A DNA stretch of 64,000 bases from Azolla caroliniana (lineage: Eukaryota; Polypodiophyta). The notes beneath the pieces were generated by a model. That model saw nothing but the letters and a program-made list of their open reading frames with translations, searched no databases and was not told where the DNA came from. Made by a program: the position numbers and the translations under genes. The stretch lies in NCBI GenBank assembly GCA_043228905.1, contig JBHGNT010000012.1, positions 12,648,001 to 12,712,000 on the forward strand. The letters run 5' to 3'. Of this stretch, positions 1 through 11,379 are shown one piece after another (the first letter of the stretch is position 1; each line of letters begins with the position of its first letter).

Positions 1-233
1 GCCCGCACAACATAGAAACTAGAGAAGATTAAGTAGTCATGAGTGGTGAAGCAAAAAATAAACTGGACGAGTCTGTCTGTCTGTCTGGGGAGAAACGGAG
101 TGAATGTTAAACCGGAATGAGAAGTGAGTCATATTTGGGTTGGGCCATGGTCAAAAGAAAAGAAAGGAGCTTGACTCCCTAAGTCTTGAGTTCTTGGGTA
201 TATTTAAAGTGTGACTTAAATATGTATAGGGTT

Positions 234-234
234 G

Positions 235-268
<34 letters not shown>

Positions 269-270
269 TT
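234..270. repeat. (AAT)n microsatellite
   Basis: About eleven uninterrupted AAT/ATA trinucleotide units. Confidence 0.95.
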
Positions 271-1664
271 CCATCCATCAATCACAATCGTTAAACGAAG
301 GTCTCTATTTAAGGCATTTCATTTTTGTATGGACCAGTCACCAGCTGCTATGCCTACATATACATGCTAACCAAGCCTAGTCTAGCCTAGCCTAACCTAG
401 ACTACCTACCATTTATTAGCCTTCCATTGCGTCAAATGTCTAAATCAACCTATGTTTCCTTTCTCACCTTCTACGGATACGTACGTAGGTACGTATGCCT
501 AGCGACTTATATAGACGCAGTTTTGGGGATTCAGTTTTAAATTAAACATAAATAGGTTTTCCCGGGTCCACACTGAGGCATGCAATTTTATTAAGCTTCC
601 AATAAAAAAGCAACGAGAGAGAATGAGAGAGTCCTTTTCCATCATCATCTTCTTCTTGATGCATTTTGTATGATTCAAATAAAAAATATCAAATAAAATG
701 CATTTTGTATGCATTTTGTTGTAGCTCCCTTTGTATTGTTGGCTATTTCATTTGTTGAAGTAGGGAGTCACAAGAAGAATAGGTATTCAAACACACAAAT
801 CCAACAAAATCTTTTGAAACATATGAATTTTTTTGTGTTTTGTGGCGTTAGGATAATGTCAACATGCATATGCTTTTTATTCCACAACTTGTAAAACGAG
901 GATCCAAGTGCTAAGGTACGTGTTGTTATTAGGGATATGAGGTTGTTGACATTGGAGGTGATTGCTTCAAGAAATGCAATTCTAGAGCTTGCACACGAGC
1001 AATTTCCCTTCGTTCTTGTATTGTTGTGTTCAACGAACAATATGAGCTTGCATGGGAGAGGCTTTGTGCTCTTCAGTAGTTGGAGTAAGGCAACATAAGA
1101 TCTAAAAGGGTTTTTACATAAATTTTTCAACATGTGGAATTGCCCTCATGTTTCCCTACCTTGGTTAGTGTTATGAGCTTATGCAAGCAAAGGTTCCACA
1201 TTCTATCGAGTGAGAAGGGTTTTATCAAATTGGGAAAAGCGATCACCTCCTCATGCTCAATATGATGCTCAATGTTAATGGACTTTCTGAAAGGTGAGGT
1301 CAATGTACTTTGCCAAGTGTGGCATGTGACATGAAGCTTCAAAAGAAATGAGAAATGACTTTCTTTTGGTCGTGATTTTGTACAAAGTTGAACAATATGA
1401 GCCTATGAAGATGAGCTTCCATACACACATGTTTCCCTATTCGTCCTAACGGGGTATGCTCCATCTTGGGAACAACCAAACCGAACGTCATGACTAGCTC
1501 TACATGCTCTGTATTGCTTATATATAAGTCATGGCAATGCGTTGCTCCCTGTCGAGATAATAGTCAAATTTCTCGATGATACAAAGAGGGAGATACTTCA
1601 TTATCGTCAATGCTCATCCAAAGGAGTAACGAAATGGCAGGGTGTGTGTGTTTGTATTTCTTTT

Positions 1665-1828
1665 TCGGGGGGGGGGGGGTGTGGGGGTCCAATGTGATGA
1701 TGACTACGACAAGGGAGGGAGGGAGGTTCCACGGAGTGAGTGTGAGTGAACGCAAAAGTGTGAAGTCGAAAGAACACATGGCATGGCAAACAAAAGAGTA
1801 TGTATGTGTGTGTGTGTGTGTGTGTATG
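1665..1828. repeat. Poly-G tract and (GT)n microsatellite
   Basis: A run of about 12 G at 1668-1679 and a (GT)n run at about 1805-1826, separated by GA-rich sequence. Confidence 0.9.
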
Positions 1829-1978
1829 TTGTGTGTGTGAGAGGAGGAGGAGTAGGTAGTGGGTAGGTTTAGTTGCAGTAGGCTCTCAAGTGTGTGTGAG
1901 TGGAAGATCAAAGTCTCCCAAGCATGCGAGACAGAAAAAGCCTCTGCTAATTAACAATACTACTAGAAAGAGAAGAAA

Positions 1979-2136
1979 AGAGAGAGAGAGACAGACAGAG
2001 AGAGAGAGACACACACACACACACACAGAGGCAGGGCGAGTGTTATTATTGTATAATCTGTTCCCCGAGAGAGAAGAGAGATGCGTAGTTGCTAACAGAT
2101 CCCCCCCCCCCCCTCTCTTTCTCTCTCTCTCTCTCA
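1979..2136. repeat. (GA)n/(CA)n and poly-C/(CT)n microsatellites
   Basis: GA then CA dinucleotide runs at 1979-2028. A run of about 12 C leads into (CT)n at 2101-2136. Confidence 0.9.
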
Positions 2137-2263
2137 CAGAGTCTCCATCATATCGAGGGGAGGGAGGGTCTTCCCGTATAGAAAACTGAGACAACAGCAC
2201 AATATACGGATCATAGAAAAAGAGCCCCTTCACAATGTATGTACATATGTATGTATGCACACA

Positions 2264-2339
2264 TAAAGAGAGAGAGAGAGAGAGAGAATTGTGGCTAGAG
2301 GGACAGGCAAATATCGTCTCTAAGTATTTAGGGTTTAGA

Positions 2340-2396
<57 letters not shown>
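2264..2396. repeat. (GA)n microsatellites
   Basis: Two GA runs, a short one at 2266-2287 and a long one of about 50 bp at 2343-2394. Confidence 0.95.
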
Positions 2397-2401
<5 letters not shown>

Positions 2402-3285
2402 TCATATATGGATATACATACAGAGACAGAAATACAAACGAGGGGTAGAACTATAAATAAATACACACACATATGTATATATAGGATTCTAGGAAGAAAG
2501 AGAGTCTATGTCCTCCCTCCTGAATCCGATTCCTCACTCTGTCTACTTCGCCTTCTCGATTCAATATAAAAACAGGGGGTCCAAAAATAAAATAAAATAA
2601 AATGAAATAATCCTCAACGATGATGGTGATGGTGAAGAATTAGAAAGCTGTGTCAGAAATCTCCTCTGTTTTAGAGAGGGAGTTTCTATTTTTCTTTCTG
2701 AAACTTTAAAAAATCTCATGATGATGACTGAAATTCATCCCCTTCCCCCCTCCCCATGAGAAGGAGAAGAAGAAGAAGAAGGAAGAGACATAAATAATAG
2801 GTAGCGTACACAGATTAGATTAGTGTGAGTGTATAATAAGTAGTACATAAAGAGGTAGACACAGATTAAATACAACATAACGTAGCTCTTTATAGAATTA
2901 TCATACAGCACGTATGTATTTATGTAGGTATACACACAGAATACAGAACAGGTACTTCTTGTATACATACATACATATATGAGTAGTTGTAGCTAGCTGC
3001 AAGAACATTTGTTTAGCTTCTTCTTCTTCTTCTTCGTGTATGTATGTATAAGGAGAGGAGAGTGTGTACTTACTAATAATCTGCAAAAGACGTTTAATAC
3101 ATACTTATAGAGTATAAGAATTAGTGTGGAAATGATATAATTAATTAGGTGTACATACAGTACACAAACTTATAGTTTGATGTATGTATGTATGCATTCT
3201 TTCTTTTGGAGAGCAGGGATGGAGAGGAGAACTCAGAAGATGGGAGGGGAGGGGATTGATTAACACGTCCTTCCTCCTTCTTTTC

Positions 3286-3508
3286 ATCTTCCCTCCTCCT
3301 CCTCCTCCTCCTCCTCCTCCTCCTGCACACACACAGAGCCATCACGATTCACTAATACGACTACTGTCTGTCTGTCTGTCTCACACACACACACACACAC
3401 GACTCACTCTCCACTTACTTAATCCAATCTTCTCTATTGAATAACAACAAATAACAAGCACATCCATTCTCTCCAGCCCCTCTCCTCTCTCTCTCTCTCT
3501 CTCTCTGT
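3286..3508. repeat. (CTC)n, (CTGT)n, (CA)n and (CT)n microsatellites in probable EMS1 leader
   Basis: (CTC)n at about 3288-3324, (CTGT)n at 3364-3381, (CA)n at 3382-3400 and (CT)n at 3482-3507. They lie immediately 5' of the receptor start codon at 3575, so the transcript leader probably contains pyrimidine-rich tracts. Confidence 0.9.
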
Positions 3509-3574
3509 GTTCTATTTTTTTATATTTTAATACAAAGACTAGTAGTTATTAGCTAAATTAACAGTAATTAAATA

Positions 3575-6500
3575 ATGCATCATACCATGCCTCTTCCACC
3601 GTTGCTACTGTTCCTCCAGGTCCCCTGTTTCTTCTTCTTCTTCATAACCATCGCCACACATTCTTCATCAAATAATCCTGAAGTAAATTCTCTGATCGCG
3701 TTCAAGCAAGGCCTTTCAAATCCTGTGTCGCAGCTTCTGTCTGGTTGGATCCCCACAGACCCGTCGCCATGCCATTGGCCAGGAATAAATTGCAGCGCAG
3801 CAGATGGCTCCTCCGTCTCCTCTGTGTCTCTTCCAAACATGGAGCTCCATGGAAGCCTCCCTCCTCACCTCTTCCTCACGCTTACCAATCTTCGGTCCCT
3901 AGACCTCAGCCTCAATTCCCTGTGGGGGCCCATCCCTTCCCAGATACGAAACTTGGTCCATCTGGAGCAACTCACCCTCCACCACAACCGCTTCTCTGGT
4001 CCCATCCCTTCCCAATTAGGAGACCTGCTTAGTTTGCAAGCTCTCGATTTGAGCTTTAATCGGTTCAATGGGTCCATACCCCCAAGCCTTGGGAATTTGA
4101 ACAGGACGTTGATGTATGTGGCTCTCAACGGGAATCTTCTATCTGGAACCATACCCCTTGAAATAGGCAGCTTGTCAAATTTACAGTACCTGGACCTCAG
4201 TGACAATTCATTATCAGGACGGTTACCGTCGGAGTTAGGAAAACTAACCAACCTCGTGAGCCTCTCCTTAGGCAAGAACTCCTTCATGGGGGGGCTGCCC
4301 AAAGAAATAGGGAAACTGGGCCAGCTCACAAACCTTTACATGGCATCTTGCCATCTCTCTGGTCAGCTCCCTGTTGAAATCGGTGGTCTCCGATCTCTAC
4401 TGAAGATGGATTTCACTCACAACTCCTTGTCTGGCCCTATTCCAGACTCTGTAGGAGACCTCACCAATCTCATGTCATTCATCATGCCATTCAACCTCCT
4501 CAATGGAACCCTACCAACAGGGTTAGGGAAGTGTTCTAACCTTCGAATCATTGAGCTCTCCTACAATAAATTCAGTGGCAAGTTCCCGGATGAGATCTCT
4601 GGTCTGCTTTATATCACTTCCTTGTCGATGGAAGGGAACCGTCTCACTGGCCCAATCCCTAGTTGGATTGGGCAATGGCGGAATTTGAACTCATTGCTTT
4701 TGGCCAACAACTTGTTCACTAACTCTATTCCAAGGGAGTTGGGGAATTGCTCGTCTTTAGTTACTCTGAGCTTAGATGGAAACCTTCTCCATGGATCAAT
4801 ACCACATGAGCTATGCCATGCACCTTCCCTATCCCAACTCTTCTTGAACAAGAATCTATTGAGTGGAACCATGGAGCATACATTCAAGAATTGCTCTTCT
4901 TTGAGCGACATTGAGGTGAATGGGAACGAGATAAGCGGGGGAATCCCAGCGTATTTGGCAGACCTGGATGGCTTGATATCACTCGGCCTCGACGCCAATC
5001 TTTTCTCTGGACCGATACCAGATGCCATTTGGGCATCAAAAAGCCTGATGGAATTCTCAGCACGGAACAACCGCCTCGTCGGCCGTCTATCCCCTCGCAT
5101 CGCAACCTTAACCATACTTAACCAGCTTTGTTTGGATCACAATATGCTCCAAGGAGATATCCCTCCTCAACTTGGTTTACTGATTAACCTAACAACACTT
5201 ACCCTAAGTTTCAATGCCTTTACTGGGTCCATACCTCCTCAACTTGGGGGCTGCTCACAGCTAGCCACTCTAGATTTGGGCCACAACCTGCTCTCCGGAG
5301 GAATTCCTGCTGAGATCGGAAAGTTGAGGAGCCTGGATTGTCTTGACTTGTCGCACAATCGTCTCCATGGATCTATTCCAGCCGAAATTTGCTCCATTTC
5401 TAATGATTTCAGTATGCCAGATTCAATGTTTACCCAACACTTTGGTGTGTTGGATCTCTCCTTCAACGATCTCAATGGAACTATACCCGCACACATTGGG
5501 AAGTGCAAGGTTCTCATTAACCTTCTTTTGCAACACAATCACTTAAGTGGCACTATACCGGATGAGTTATCACACCTTGTCAACCTCATAACATTAGATC
5601 TCTCAAGCAACGAATTGGTTGGAAATATCCCACATCAATTAGGGAGGGGGCTTCATCAACTCCAAGGTCTCAACTTGGCATATAATGAGCTAAGTGGAGA
5701 GATACCCCTAGAGTTAGGGGAGATTCATAGCCTTGTTAAGCTTAATATCAGTCATAATAGGCTATATGGATCTCTTCCTCCCTCTTTAGGAAAGCTCGAT
5801 GGCCTCACACATTTGGATGTAAGCTTCAATGAACTAGGCGGTGAGATCCCTGTTCAGTATGCACAAATGGTATCAATTGTGGGCCTATTTCTCAATCAAA
5901 ACAAGTTGAATGGGAGCATCAATGGCATTTTAATGGAAAGCATAGATTGGCATCAAGTTCAATCCCTTGATCTAAGCAATAATTCTTTCAATGGAGAGAT
6001 TCCAAAGAGTACAGGGAATCTCTCCAGCTTATCGTACCTTGACATACACAACAACCAGTTCTCTGGGCCAATCCCGGATGAGATTTCGACACTCTCCCAA
6101 CTAGAGTACCTTGATTTGTCAGGGAATCTTCTCAATGGAGAGATTCCACCGCAACTATGCGAGATACCGAGCCTCACCTTCTTGAACTTATCGGGCAACA
6201 AACTCGTGGGGAGAGTCCCTAACTTTGGGACATGTGCTAAACTCTTGCCTAGCTCCTACCTAAACAATGCTGACCTATGTGGTGATGAGCCGATGCTTTC
6301 TCATTGTATCATTGGACAACAGCAACGCCATGCAAATGCCCTTGTAAGCCCTGGGGCCGTCCTCGGTATTATCTCAGGTCTACTTATTGCTTGTGTTTGC
6401 ATTATAACAACCTATTTGAGAAGAAAAATGGTCAGTAATAGTAGTAATGCCAGCATAAACAACGTGGATATAGAGAAGAGGAAACTCAATATGCTGGGTA

Positions 6501-7492
6501 TGGACTCAAACGAAAACCGGATGGCGTTTTCCCCCGAGAAAGAGAAAGTGACAAGAGAACCATTGAGCATAAACGTGGCCATTTTCGAGAGGCCATTACT
6601 GAGAAAGTTAACGTTAGCTGACATCCTGAAAGCCACAGACAACTTTAGCAAGGCGAACATCATTGGGGATGGTGGTTTTGGGACAGTGTACAAGGCCACA
6701 CTTCCCGACGGTAAAATGGTTGCGGTGAAGAAGTTGGGTCAGTCAAGAAACCAAGGGCAAAGAGAGTTTTTAGCTGAAATGGAGACACTGGGTAAAATCA
6801 AGCATAGAAACCTGGTTGGGTTGTTGGGTTATTGTTCGTATGGTGATGAAAAGCTGTTGGTTTATGAGTATATGGCGAATGGTTGCTTAGAAAAGTGGCT
6901 TAGAAACCGGGCTGATGCCATAGAGGTGTTGGATTGGAAAAAGAGGCTAAATATAGCTCAGGGCACTGCCAGTGGGCTAGCCTTTTTACACCATAGCCTC
7001 ATCCCTCATGTCATACACAGGGACATGAAATCTAGCAATATCCTGCTGGACGATGATTTCGAAGCCAGGGTCGCCGATTTTGGTTTAGCTCGGCTTATGA
7101 GTGCTTGCGAGACGCATGTGACCACGGGCATCGCTGGTACGTTTGGCTACATTCCGCCTGAGTATGGCCAGTCCTGGAAGTGTAGCCTCAAAGGGGATGT
7201 CTATAGCTATGGTGTCATATTGATGGAGTTGCTGACAGGGCGTGAGCCCATTGGCCCCGAGTTCAAGGACGTGGAAGGTGGGAATTTGGTGGGGTGGGTC
7301 AAACACCTGGTTAAGTTAGGCCGAGCCTCCGACGCGCTCGACTCTGTTGTATCAGACGGGGCATGGAAAAGCGACATGCTGAAGCTCCTACATCTCGCAT
7401 GCCTCTGTACGTCCGAAGACCCGTCCATGCGTCCCACCATGCACATTGTTCTCAAGTTCTTCAAAGAAGTTGTCTGCTCCTCACCACCCTAA
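3575..7492 (+). CDS. EMS1: EMS1/EXS-like leucine-rich repeat receptor kinase
   Basis: Single-exon 1305-aa receptor kinase. Order: hydrophobic signal peptide (about 1-30), LRRNT-type cap with a CHWPGINC motif (about 35-75), a long uninterrupted series of 24-residue plant LRRs with the SGxIP signature (about 85-900), one membrane segment (about 925-948), a juxtamembrane stretch, then a Ser/Thr kinase. Kinase features: glycine loop GDGGFGTVYK (about 1031), VAVKK lysine, HRDMKSSN catalytic loop (about 1148), DFG (about 1168) and GTFGYIPPEYGQS activation segment. It is therefore an RD-type active kinase. The juxtamembrane motif REPLSINVAIFERPLL and the PEFKDVEGGNLVGW segment are typical of EMS1 (LRR-RLK subfamily X). 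Arabidopsis EMS1 senses the TPD1 peptide at the plasma membrane to specify tapetum in anthers. At 1305 aa this copy is about 110 aa longer than Arabidopsis EMS1, mostly in the ectodomain. The first ATG after in-frame stops was taken as start. The subfamily is clear, but strict orthology is not proven. Confidence 0.93.
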   Translation: MHHTMPLPPLLLFLQVPCFFFFFITIATHSSSNNPEVNSLIAFKQGLSNPVSQLLSGWIPTDPSPCHWPGINCSAADGSSVSSVSLPNMELHGSLPPHLFLTLTNLRSLDLSLNSLWGPIPSQIRNLVHLEQLTLHHNRFSGPIPSQLGDLLSLQALDLSFNRFNGSIPPSLGNLNRTLMYVALNGNLLSGTIPLEIGSLSNLQYLDLSDNSLSGRLPSELGKLTNLVSLSLGKNSFMGGLPKEIGKLGQLTNLYMASCHLSGQLPVEIGGLRSLLKMDFTHNSLSGPIPDSVGDLTNLMSFIMPFNLLNGTLPTGLGKCSNLRIIELSYNKFSGKFPDEISGLLYITSLSMEGNRLTGPIPSWIGQWRNLNSLLLANNLFTNSIPRELGNCSSLVTLSLDGNLLHGSIPHELCHAPSLSQLFLNKNLLSGTMEHTFKNCSSLSDIEVNGNEISGGIPAYLADLDGLISLGLDANLFSGPIPDAIWASKSLMEFSARNNRLVGRLSPRIATLTILNQLCLDHNMLQGDIPPQLGLLINLTTLTLSFNAFTGSIPPQLGGCSQLATLDLGHNLLSGGIPAEIGKLRSLDCLDLSHNRLHGSIPAEICSISNDFSMPDSMFTQHFGVLDLSFNDLNGTIPAHIGKCKVLINLLLQHNHLSGTIPDELSHLVNLITLDLSSNELVGNIPHQLGRGLHQLQGLNLAYNELSGEIPLELGEIHSLVKLNISHNRLYGSLPPSLGKLDGLTHLDVSFNELGGEIPVQYAQMVSIVGLFLNQNKLNGSINGILMESIDWHQVQSLDLSNNSFNGEIPKSTGNLSSLSYLDIHNNQFSGPIPDEISTLSQLEYLDLSGNLLNGEIPPQLCEIPSLTFLNLSGNKLVGRVPNFGTCAKLLPSSYLNNADLCGDEPMLSHCIIGQQQRHANALVSPGAVLGIISGLLIACVCIITTYLRRKMVSNSSNASINNVDIEKRKLNMLGMDSNENRMAFSPEKEKVTREPLSINVAIFERPLLRKLTLADILKATDNFSKANIIGDGGFGTVYKATLPDGKMVAVKKLGQSRNQGQREFLAEMETLGKIKHRNLVGLLGYCSYGDEKLLVYEYMANGCLEKWLRNRADAIEVLDWKKRLNIAQGTASGLAFLHHSLIPHVIHRDMKSSNILLDDDFEARVADFGLARLMSACETHVTTGIAGTFGYIPPEYGQSWKCSLKGDVYSYGVILMELLTGREPIGPEFKDVEGGNLVGWVKHLVKLGRASDALDSVVSDGAWKSDMLKLLHLACLCTSEDPSMRPTMHIVLKFFKEVVCSSPP

Positions 7493-8493
7493 CTGAATGA
7501 AATCCACCACCTCTACCACTACCACTTCCACTTCTGTTTGTTTGTAGTAAGTAACCACACACACACCTGCCATGCCATGCCTTTATTAATAATATACCAA
7601 TGAATGATGAATCCACTGTATATTGTTTTGGGAAAAAGAGCGAGTGAGTTTGTTGTTCCATTTTCATTGTCAGATACTACCTACATTATATTTACATTTA
7701 TATCTTTTGTCTGTCCTTAACGGTGGATGCTAGATAGAATTCCAGTAGTTTAAAACCACATAAGAAAGCGGTTAGAACTTCTTCTTGATTGGAAATGGCA
7801 CACCTTCCTCATCCCTCCTCCCTCCGAAACATGTAAGTAGTGGCAGCAGGTATGAATGACTGACCTCTTGCCTGCCTGCCAATGTACCAGCGATTAGATT
7901 AGACGGACCGAGTGACTGACAGAAAGAGATGGATGGAGCATTTTCATGCTGGGAAGTGGAAGCATTTCATCTCCTTCAGTCACCACGAAGCGTATGCCAA
8001 CAAATACTGTGAAACTCTAAATCTTTCTTTATCTATCCACGTTTAAACGCTAGCTAGCTATATGTACGTACCCTACGAGAATAAATACGGTACTATAGTA
8101 GTCCTTCCCATCTGCCTTTACAGAGTCGTTCGTTGGAAAGTCCCCTTCACATCAGGGCACTGTTGGCCAAAGTCTCAGCCCATACCGGAAATTTTCCTGC
8201 TTCTTATGAACCTAACCAAAATTTCAAAATTTTAACTGGCCATTTTCCTACAAGTGATAATGTCAACCGGAACATGTTGAATTTATTTTTTAGCGCATGC
8301 CGCATAGCAAATCAAGCGATAATGTCAAATGAAACATGTTGAAGAAAATGTTTTTGTGCATAGCAAATCAAATAATTTTTTTTAGTGCAATACAATGTTG
8401 TGGGTCATATTGTACCAATAATATAGAGTATGTAGGACTAATATAATCTATGATTCCATTTAGAATAAGGGGAAACACATTTACACAATCCAT
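7493..8493. other. Downstream intergenic region
   Basis: AT-rich sequence after the receptor stop codon, presumably 3' UTR followed by intergenic DNA. No open frame with recognisable content. Confidence 0.5.
8229..8372. repeat. Imperfect direct repeat of about 65 bp
   Basis: Two adjacent copies share the segment GATAATGTCAA...GAACATGTTGAA and a following GCATAGCAAATCAA block, with small indels between them. Confidence 0.6.
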
Positions 8494-10266
8494 GTATTTT
8501 TTTTCTTTTTTCTCAAAAAAAAACTCCTTCCATTAGTTATAAAATTTTACAAATGAGATTATTATGTACAAATCCTTGTAGGGATGCGATAGTTCCATCT
8601 TATGTGGATGCCCACGGACTCAAGAAATGGAGAGGACGACCATTGTTGGATAAATGCTATTCGTTGTCTTTGAACTCCATCGGAGCCGCCCTTGAGGCCA
8701 TCATATTGGCTCTTTAGAGTGGCTACAATTTCACTCCATATCTCTTGCACCTTGTTGGATGCACGGTTTGGTTGGAGAAGACCCGTCTACCCCGTTGTTT
8801 CCATAGAATCCAAAGAGTTATTGGGCTGACCAATTCCAACACAACTTGAGATTTGTCATTAAGAGGAGTTGAGTGGACATTGCCGCTAGTGGAGAAAAAA
8901 ACCTCTTGTGCTTTTATCACCAAAGTCATCCCCTCCTCCTGATGCTCGTATCTGCCAACTGGGGTCTGCCATGATAGCCAACATATACTTCCCACTTGAT
9001 TGAGCCTTGCAACTGGCATAATTGCAACAAGCGGCTAAACCCCCGCCATATTCGATGGGACGCTGGGTAGTCCCACAAAGCGTGTCGTATTCATTCTATT
9101 GCATTTGGGCACTCTACACAATTAGGAGAGCTAAGGTTCCCACGTTGTCATGCTCCCACTAGTAGTGACTTATGTATTAATAGCCATTGGAATGTGGTAA
9201 TTCGCCTCACGTGTTGTTGTTTCCAGATTTTCTGCCAAAACTTGGTGGTAATTGTGTGAGGAACTTGAAATGTGTGCCAGACCTTTGCAGCAGCCGACTC
9301 TCGAGCAGTTTGAGCAGCTAGAATGTGGCGACTCAATCTAGTTGTGAATTAGAAGAAAGGGATGGGTTTTCTTCCTTGCCCCGCGCGTAAGGATCACGCC
9401 ATGTCCATTGCAAAGGGTCCCAACTGACCTTATGTAGCCATGTGTTTTCATGAGTACATATGTGCCAATCGGGTTGTACTTTGATCGGATCAGGATCTAC
9501 AATCCATTTATGACCAGTACACGCGAGTACTCGAATTGCGTTCTTCTGTGTTGGTGTCATAGTGTCTCACAATTCAGAGCCTTCGATCGTGTCTGGTGTT
9601 CCCCTACCTCTCGGGATCAAAGATCCATCCTCCTCGTAGCCTATCCATTTCTCCATTGTTGTCCTTTCAGTAGCAGCTTCCCTAATCAATAGAGCATTAA
9701 TGATTTTCGATCTCATAGTCCATCCGCCCCTGATTCCATGGAGTATGTTGGCTTGATCTTGTAGTGGCAGTGACATAAACTGTCTCCAACATTCTCTACT
9801 TTTTCCTGGACCTTCTGCAGTGTATCCCCATGACAACCCCTTATGTGATCCCAATAGTTGATTAGATTCATCCTTGATACATGGGTTCCATAGGACACGT
9901 TGACTAAGCCAGGCAGGTTCGGAACTCGGTTGATCGCACTTGAGCCCTCATCTAATGTCACACCATACCTTCCACATGGATGCACTAAATCTATCCTCCA
10001 ATTGGCGGGAGAAACTAGGTTTGAGATCCATGTTTAGAATCCATCCCGTTTGGGGGGCCCAATTGACACCTTTTCGTGGCCTAAAGTAAGCGAAACATAA
10101 CCGCAATAGCATTTTCCAATAATCATTTCCTGGTTGGAGTCCTCACACCACAAATTTGGCAAGTTTTTGATTGTGAAAGGGGATCAATAAGACCCAATCC
10201 CCCTCTCAACTTAGGTGTTGTGAGTATAGGCCACGCCACCTTGACGCGAGTTACATGATCTTCCTT
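8494..10266 (-). mobile_element. LINE (non-LTR) 3' fragment
   Basis: The minus strand carries the C-terminal end of a plant LINE ORF2, and a T-rich tract at about 8493-8515 (a poly-A tail on the minus strand) marks its 3' end. The 5' part is missing: the sequence stops exactly where the Copia family C LTR begins at 10267, so the Copia element either inserted into it or replaced the rest. Confidence 0.8.
8560..10262 (-). pseudogene. Decayed LINE ORF2 C-terminus (RT end and zf-RVT)
   Basis: Reading from the high coordinate, the segment ending KLRGGLGLIDPLS is the classic start of the post-RT region of plant L1-type ORF2. It is followed by the LWNP motif near 9890 and, near 9060-9250, by a zf-RVT zinc-binding module (ITTFQWLLIHKSLL, then a CxxC-type NCVECPN and HALWDYPASHRIW). 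Frame changes and stops break it into at least five pieces. It has no catalytic RT core and cannot be functional. Confidence 0.8.
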
Positions 10267-10686
10267 TGTTGAGAGACAAACTTAACATTGGGTGCGTAAA
10301 TGGGTACGTAATCCAGTACGTAGACTGGGTGCATAAAACCGTACGCAAAGTATGGCCGTGGTGGTGTTTAAACCAAGAGGCCATTAGAACGTTATTCCTC
10401 GTAAGGAATAGTTTTGGGAGTTAGTGTAGAAGGCTCATTTTTGAGTGGTCAAGTACTACAAGTACTTGTGTTAGCCCAATAGTCAGGGTTGTATAAAAGG
10501 TGCTCACTGAGCATGAAATATGTAACAGAGAACATAGAGAATTATTTGAAGATAGTTTGGTGTTTCTGCTCTCTTTGTCTCTCCCTCTCTTTCTCTGTGA
10601 TCTCTACGTTTTACGTAACTATCTTACTACCGAACTGTGTACTCTGTGTTCTTACGCATATGCTTTCGCACACATATTCTTTTACA
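10267..10686 (+). repeat. 5' LTR of Copia family C
   Basis: 420 bp with TGT...ACA termini, directly followed by the PBS. The truncated partner at 21048-21264 matches its first roughly 217 bp with scattered differences, which implies an old insertion. Confidence 0.88.
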
Positions 10687-10698
10687 TGGTATCAGAGC
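10687..10698 (+). other. Copia family C primer binding site
   Basis: TGGTATCAGAGC, the usual plant Copia PBS matching the 3' end of initiator tRNA-Met, abuts the 5' LTR. Confidence 0.9.
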
Positions 10699-10842
10699 GT
10701 GAGGGTTGAGACTCCTTCGCAACCAATAGATAAGCTTGCGATAAGACAGAGTTAAGCTGTTGTTTTCAGAAAGGATAAGACAACAATATGGACAGAGGAA
10801 TGGGAAGCTCGCTACCGACTGAGAAGCTCGACCGGAGCAACT

Positions 10843-11312
10843 TGTTATCCTTTAGGCTGGACAAGCCCTAACACAGGGTGTTCCTAGGGAACACTTCACC
10901 AAAGGGTGGTACGGTGAGATATGGATGGACCGTGGTATCAAATGGGTCTTAACCGGTTACTAACCGACACTGTTAATGATCGTAACACACGCGTAAGATT
11001 AATTATATTAAGCACGGGACGATGACCAATAGACACTAAACAATACTTCAAACAACAACGCTCTTATTAATTATCCGTCCTTGATTACATTCTTTCCGGG
11101 TCCTTTTATAGGTCTCCGTCTAAGTTACAAACCGGTGCCAATCGGCAACCGGCAACGATCCGGTCTGGATCCAAATCGGCATACCGATTCTGGGTTCGTC
11201 CGTCCGCTTCTCAAAATAACATAATACTTATTAATTTCAACTCCCTATTCCTAATTAAATACCCCTTTCACATTCTGGACTCTAACCGGCCCTTTGGCCT
11301 TGTCGACCAACA
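10843..11312 (-). repeat. LTR copy 1 of TRIM-like element
   Basis: 470 bp. It carries an 11-bp extra segment (GTGTTCCTAGG) near its left end that copy 2 lacks. Confidence 0.85.
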
Positions 11313-11379
11313 CATGGCACACCCGTGGGACAATACATTGTACGTCGAACCCATATCCCATCATGGTCGCCAAAAACCG

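Larger units (their letters stand above)
1..3574. other. Microsatellite-dense region upstream of EMS1-like gene
   Basis: No convincing gene. The stretch is AT-rich with many simple repeats, and the ones nearest the receptor gene are largely GA/CT. The short open frames here are low-complexity products of those repeats. A block at about 700-1560 has longer open frames on both strands but no domain I recognise. The last 1.5 kb before the ATG probably contains promoter and 5' leader, since GA/CT tracts are common in plant leaders, but I cannot place a transcription start. Confidence 0.6.

Noticed and set aside
768-1342. Minus-strand open frames of 121 and 71 aa
   Set aside because: No motif, no consistent frame and no splice structure; cannot be supported as genes.
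1564-3444. Numerous small open frames upstream of the receptor gene
   Set aside because: Encoded by dinucleotide and trinucleotide repeats on both strands; low complexity.
3865-5538. Minus-strand open frames opposite the LRR region
   Set aside because: Shadow frames of a repetitive LRR coding sequence; no independent support.
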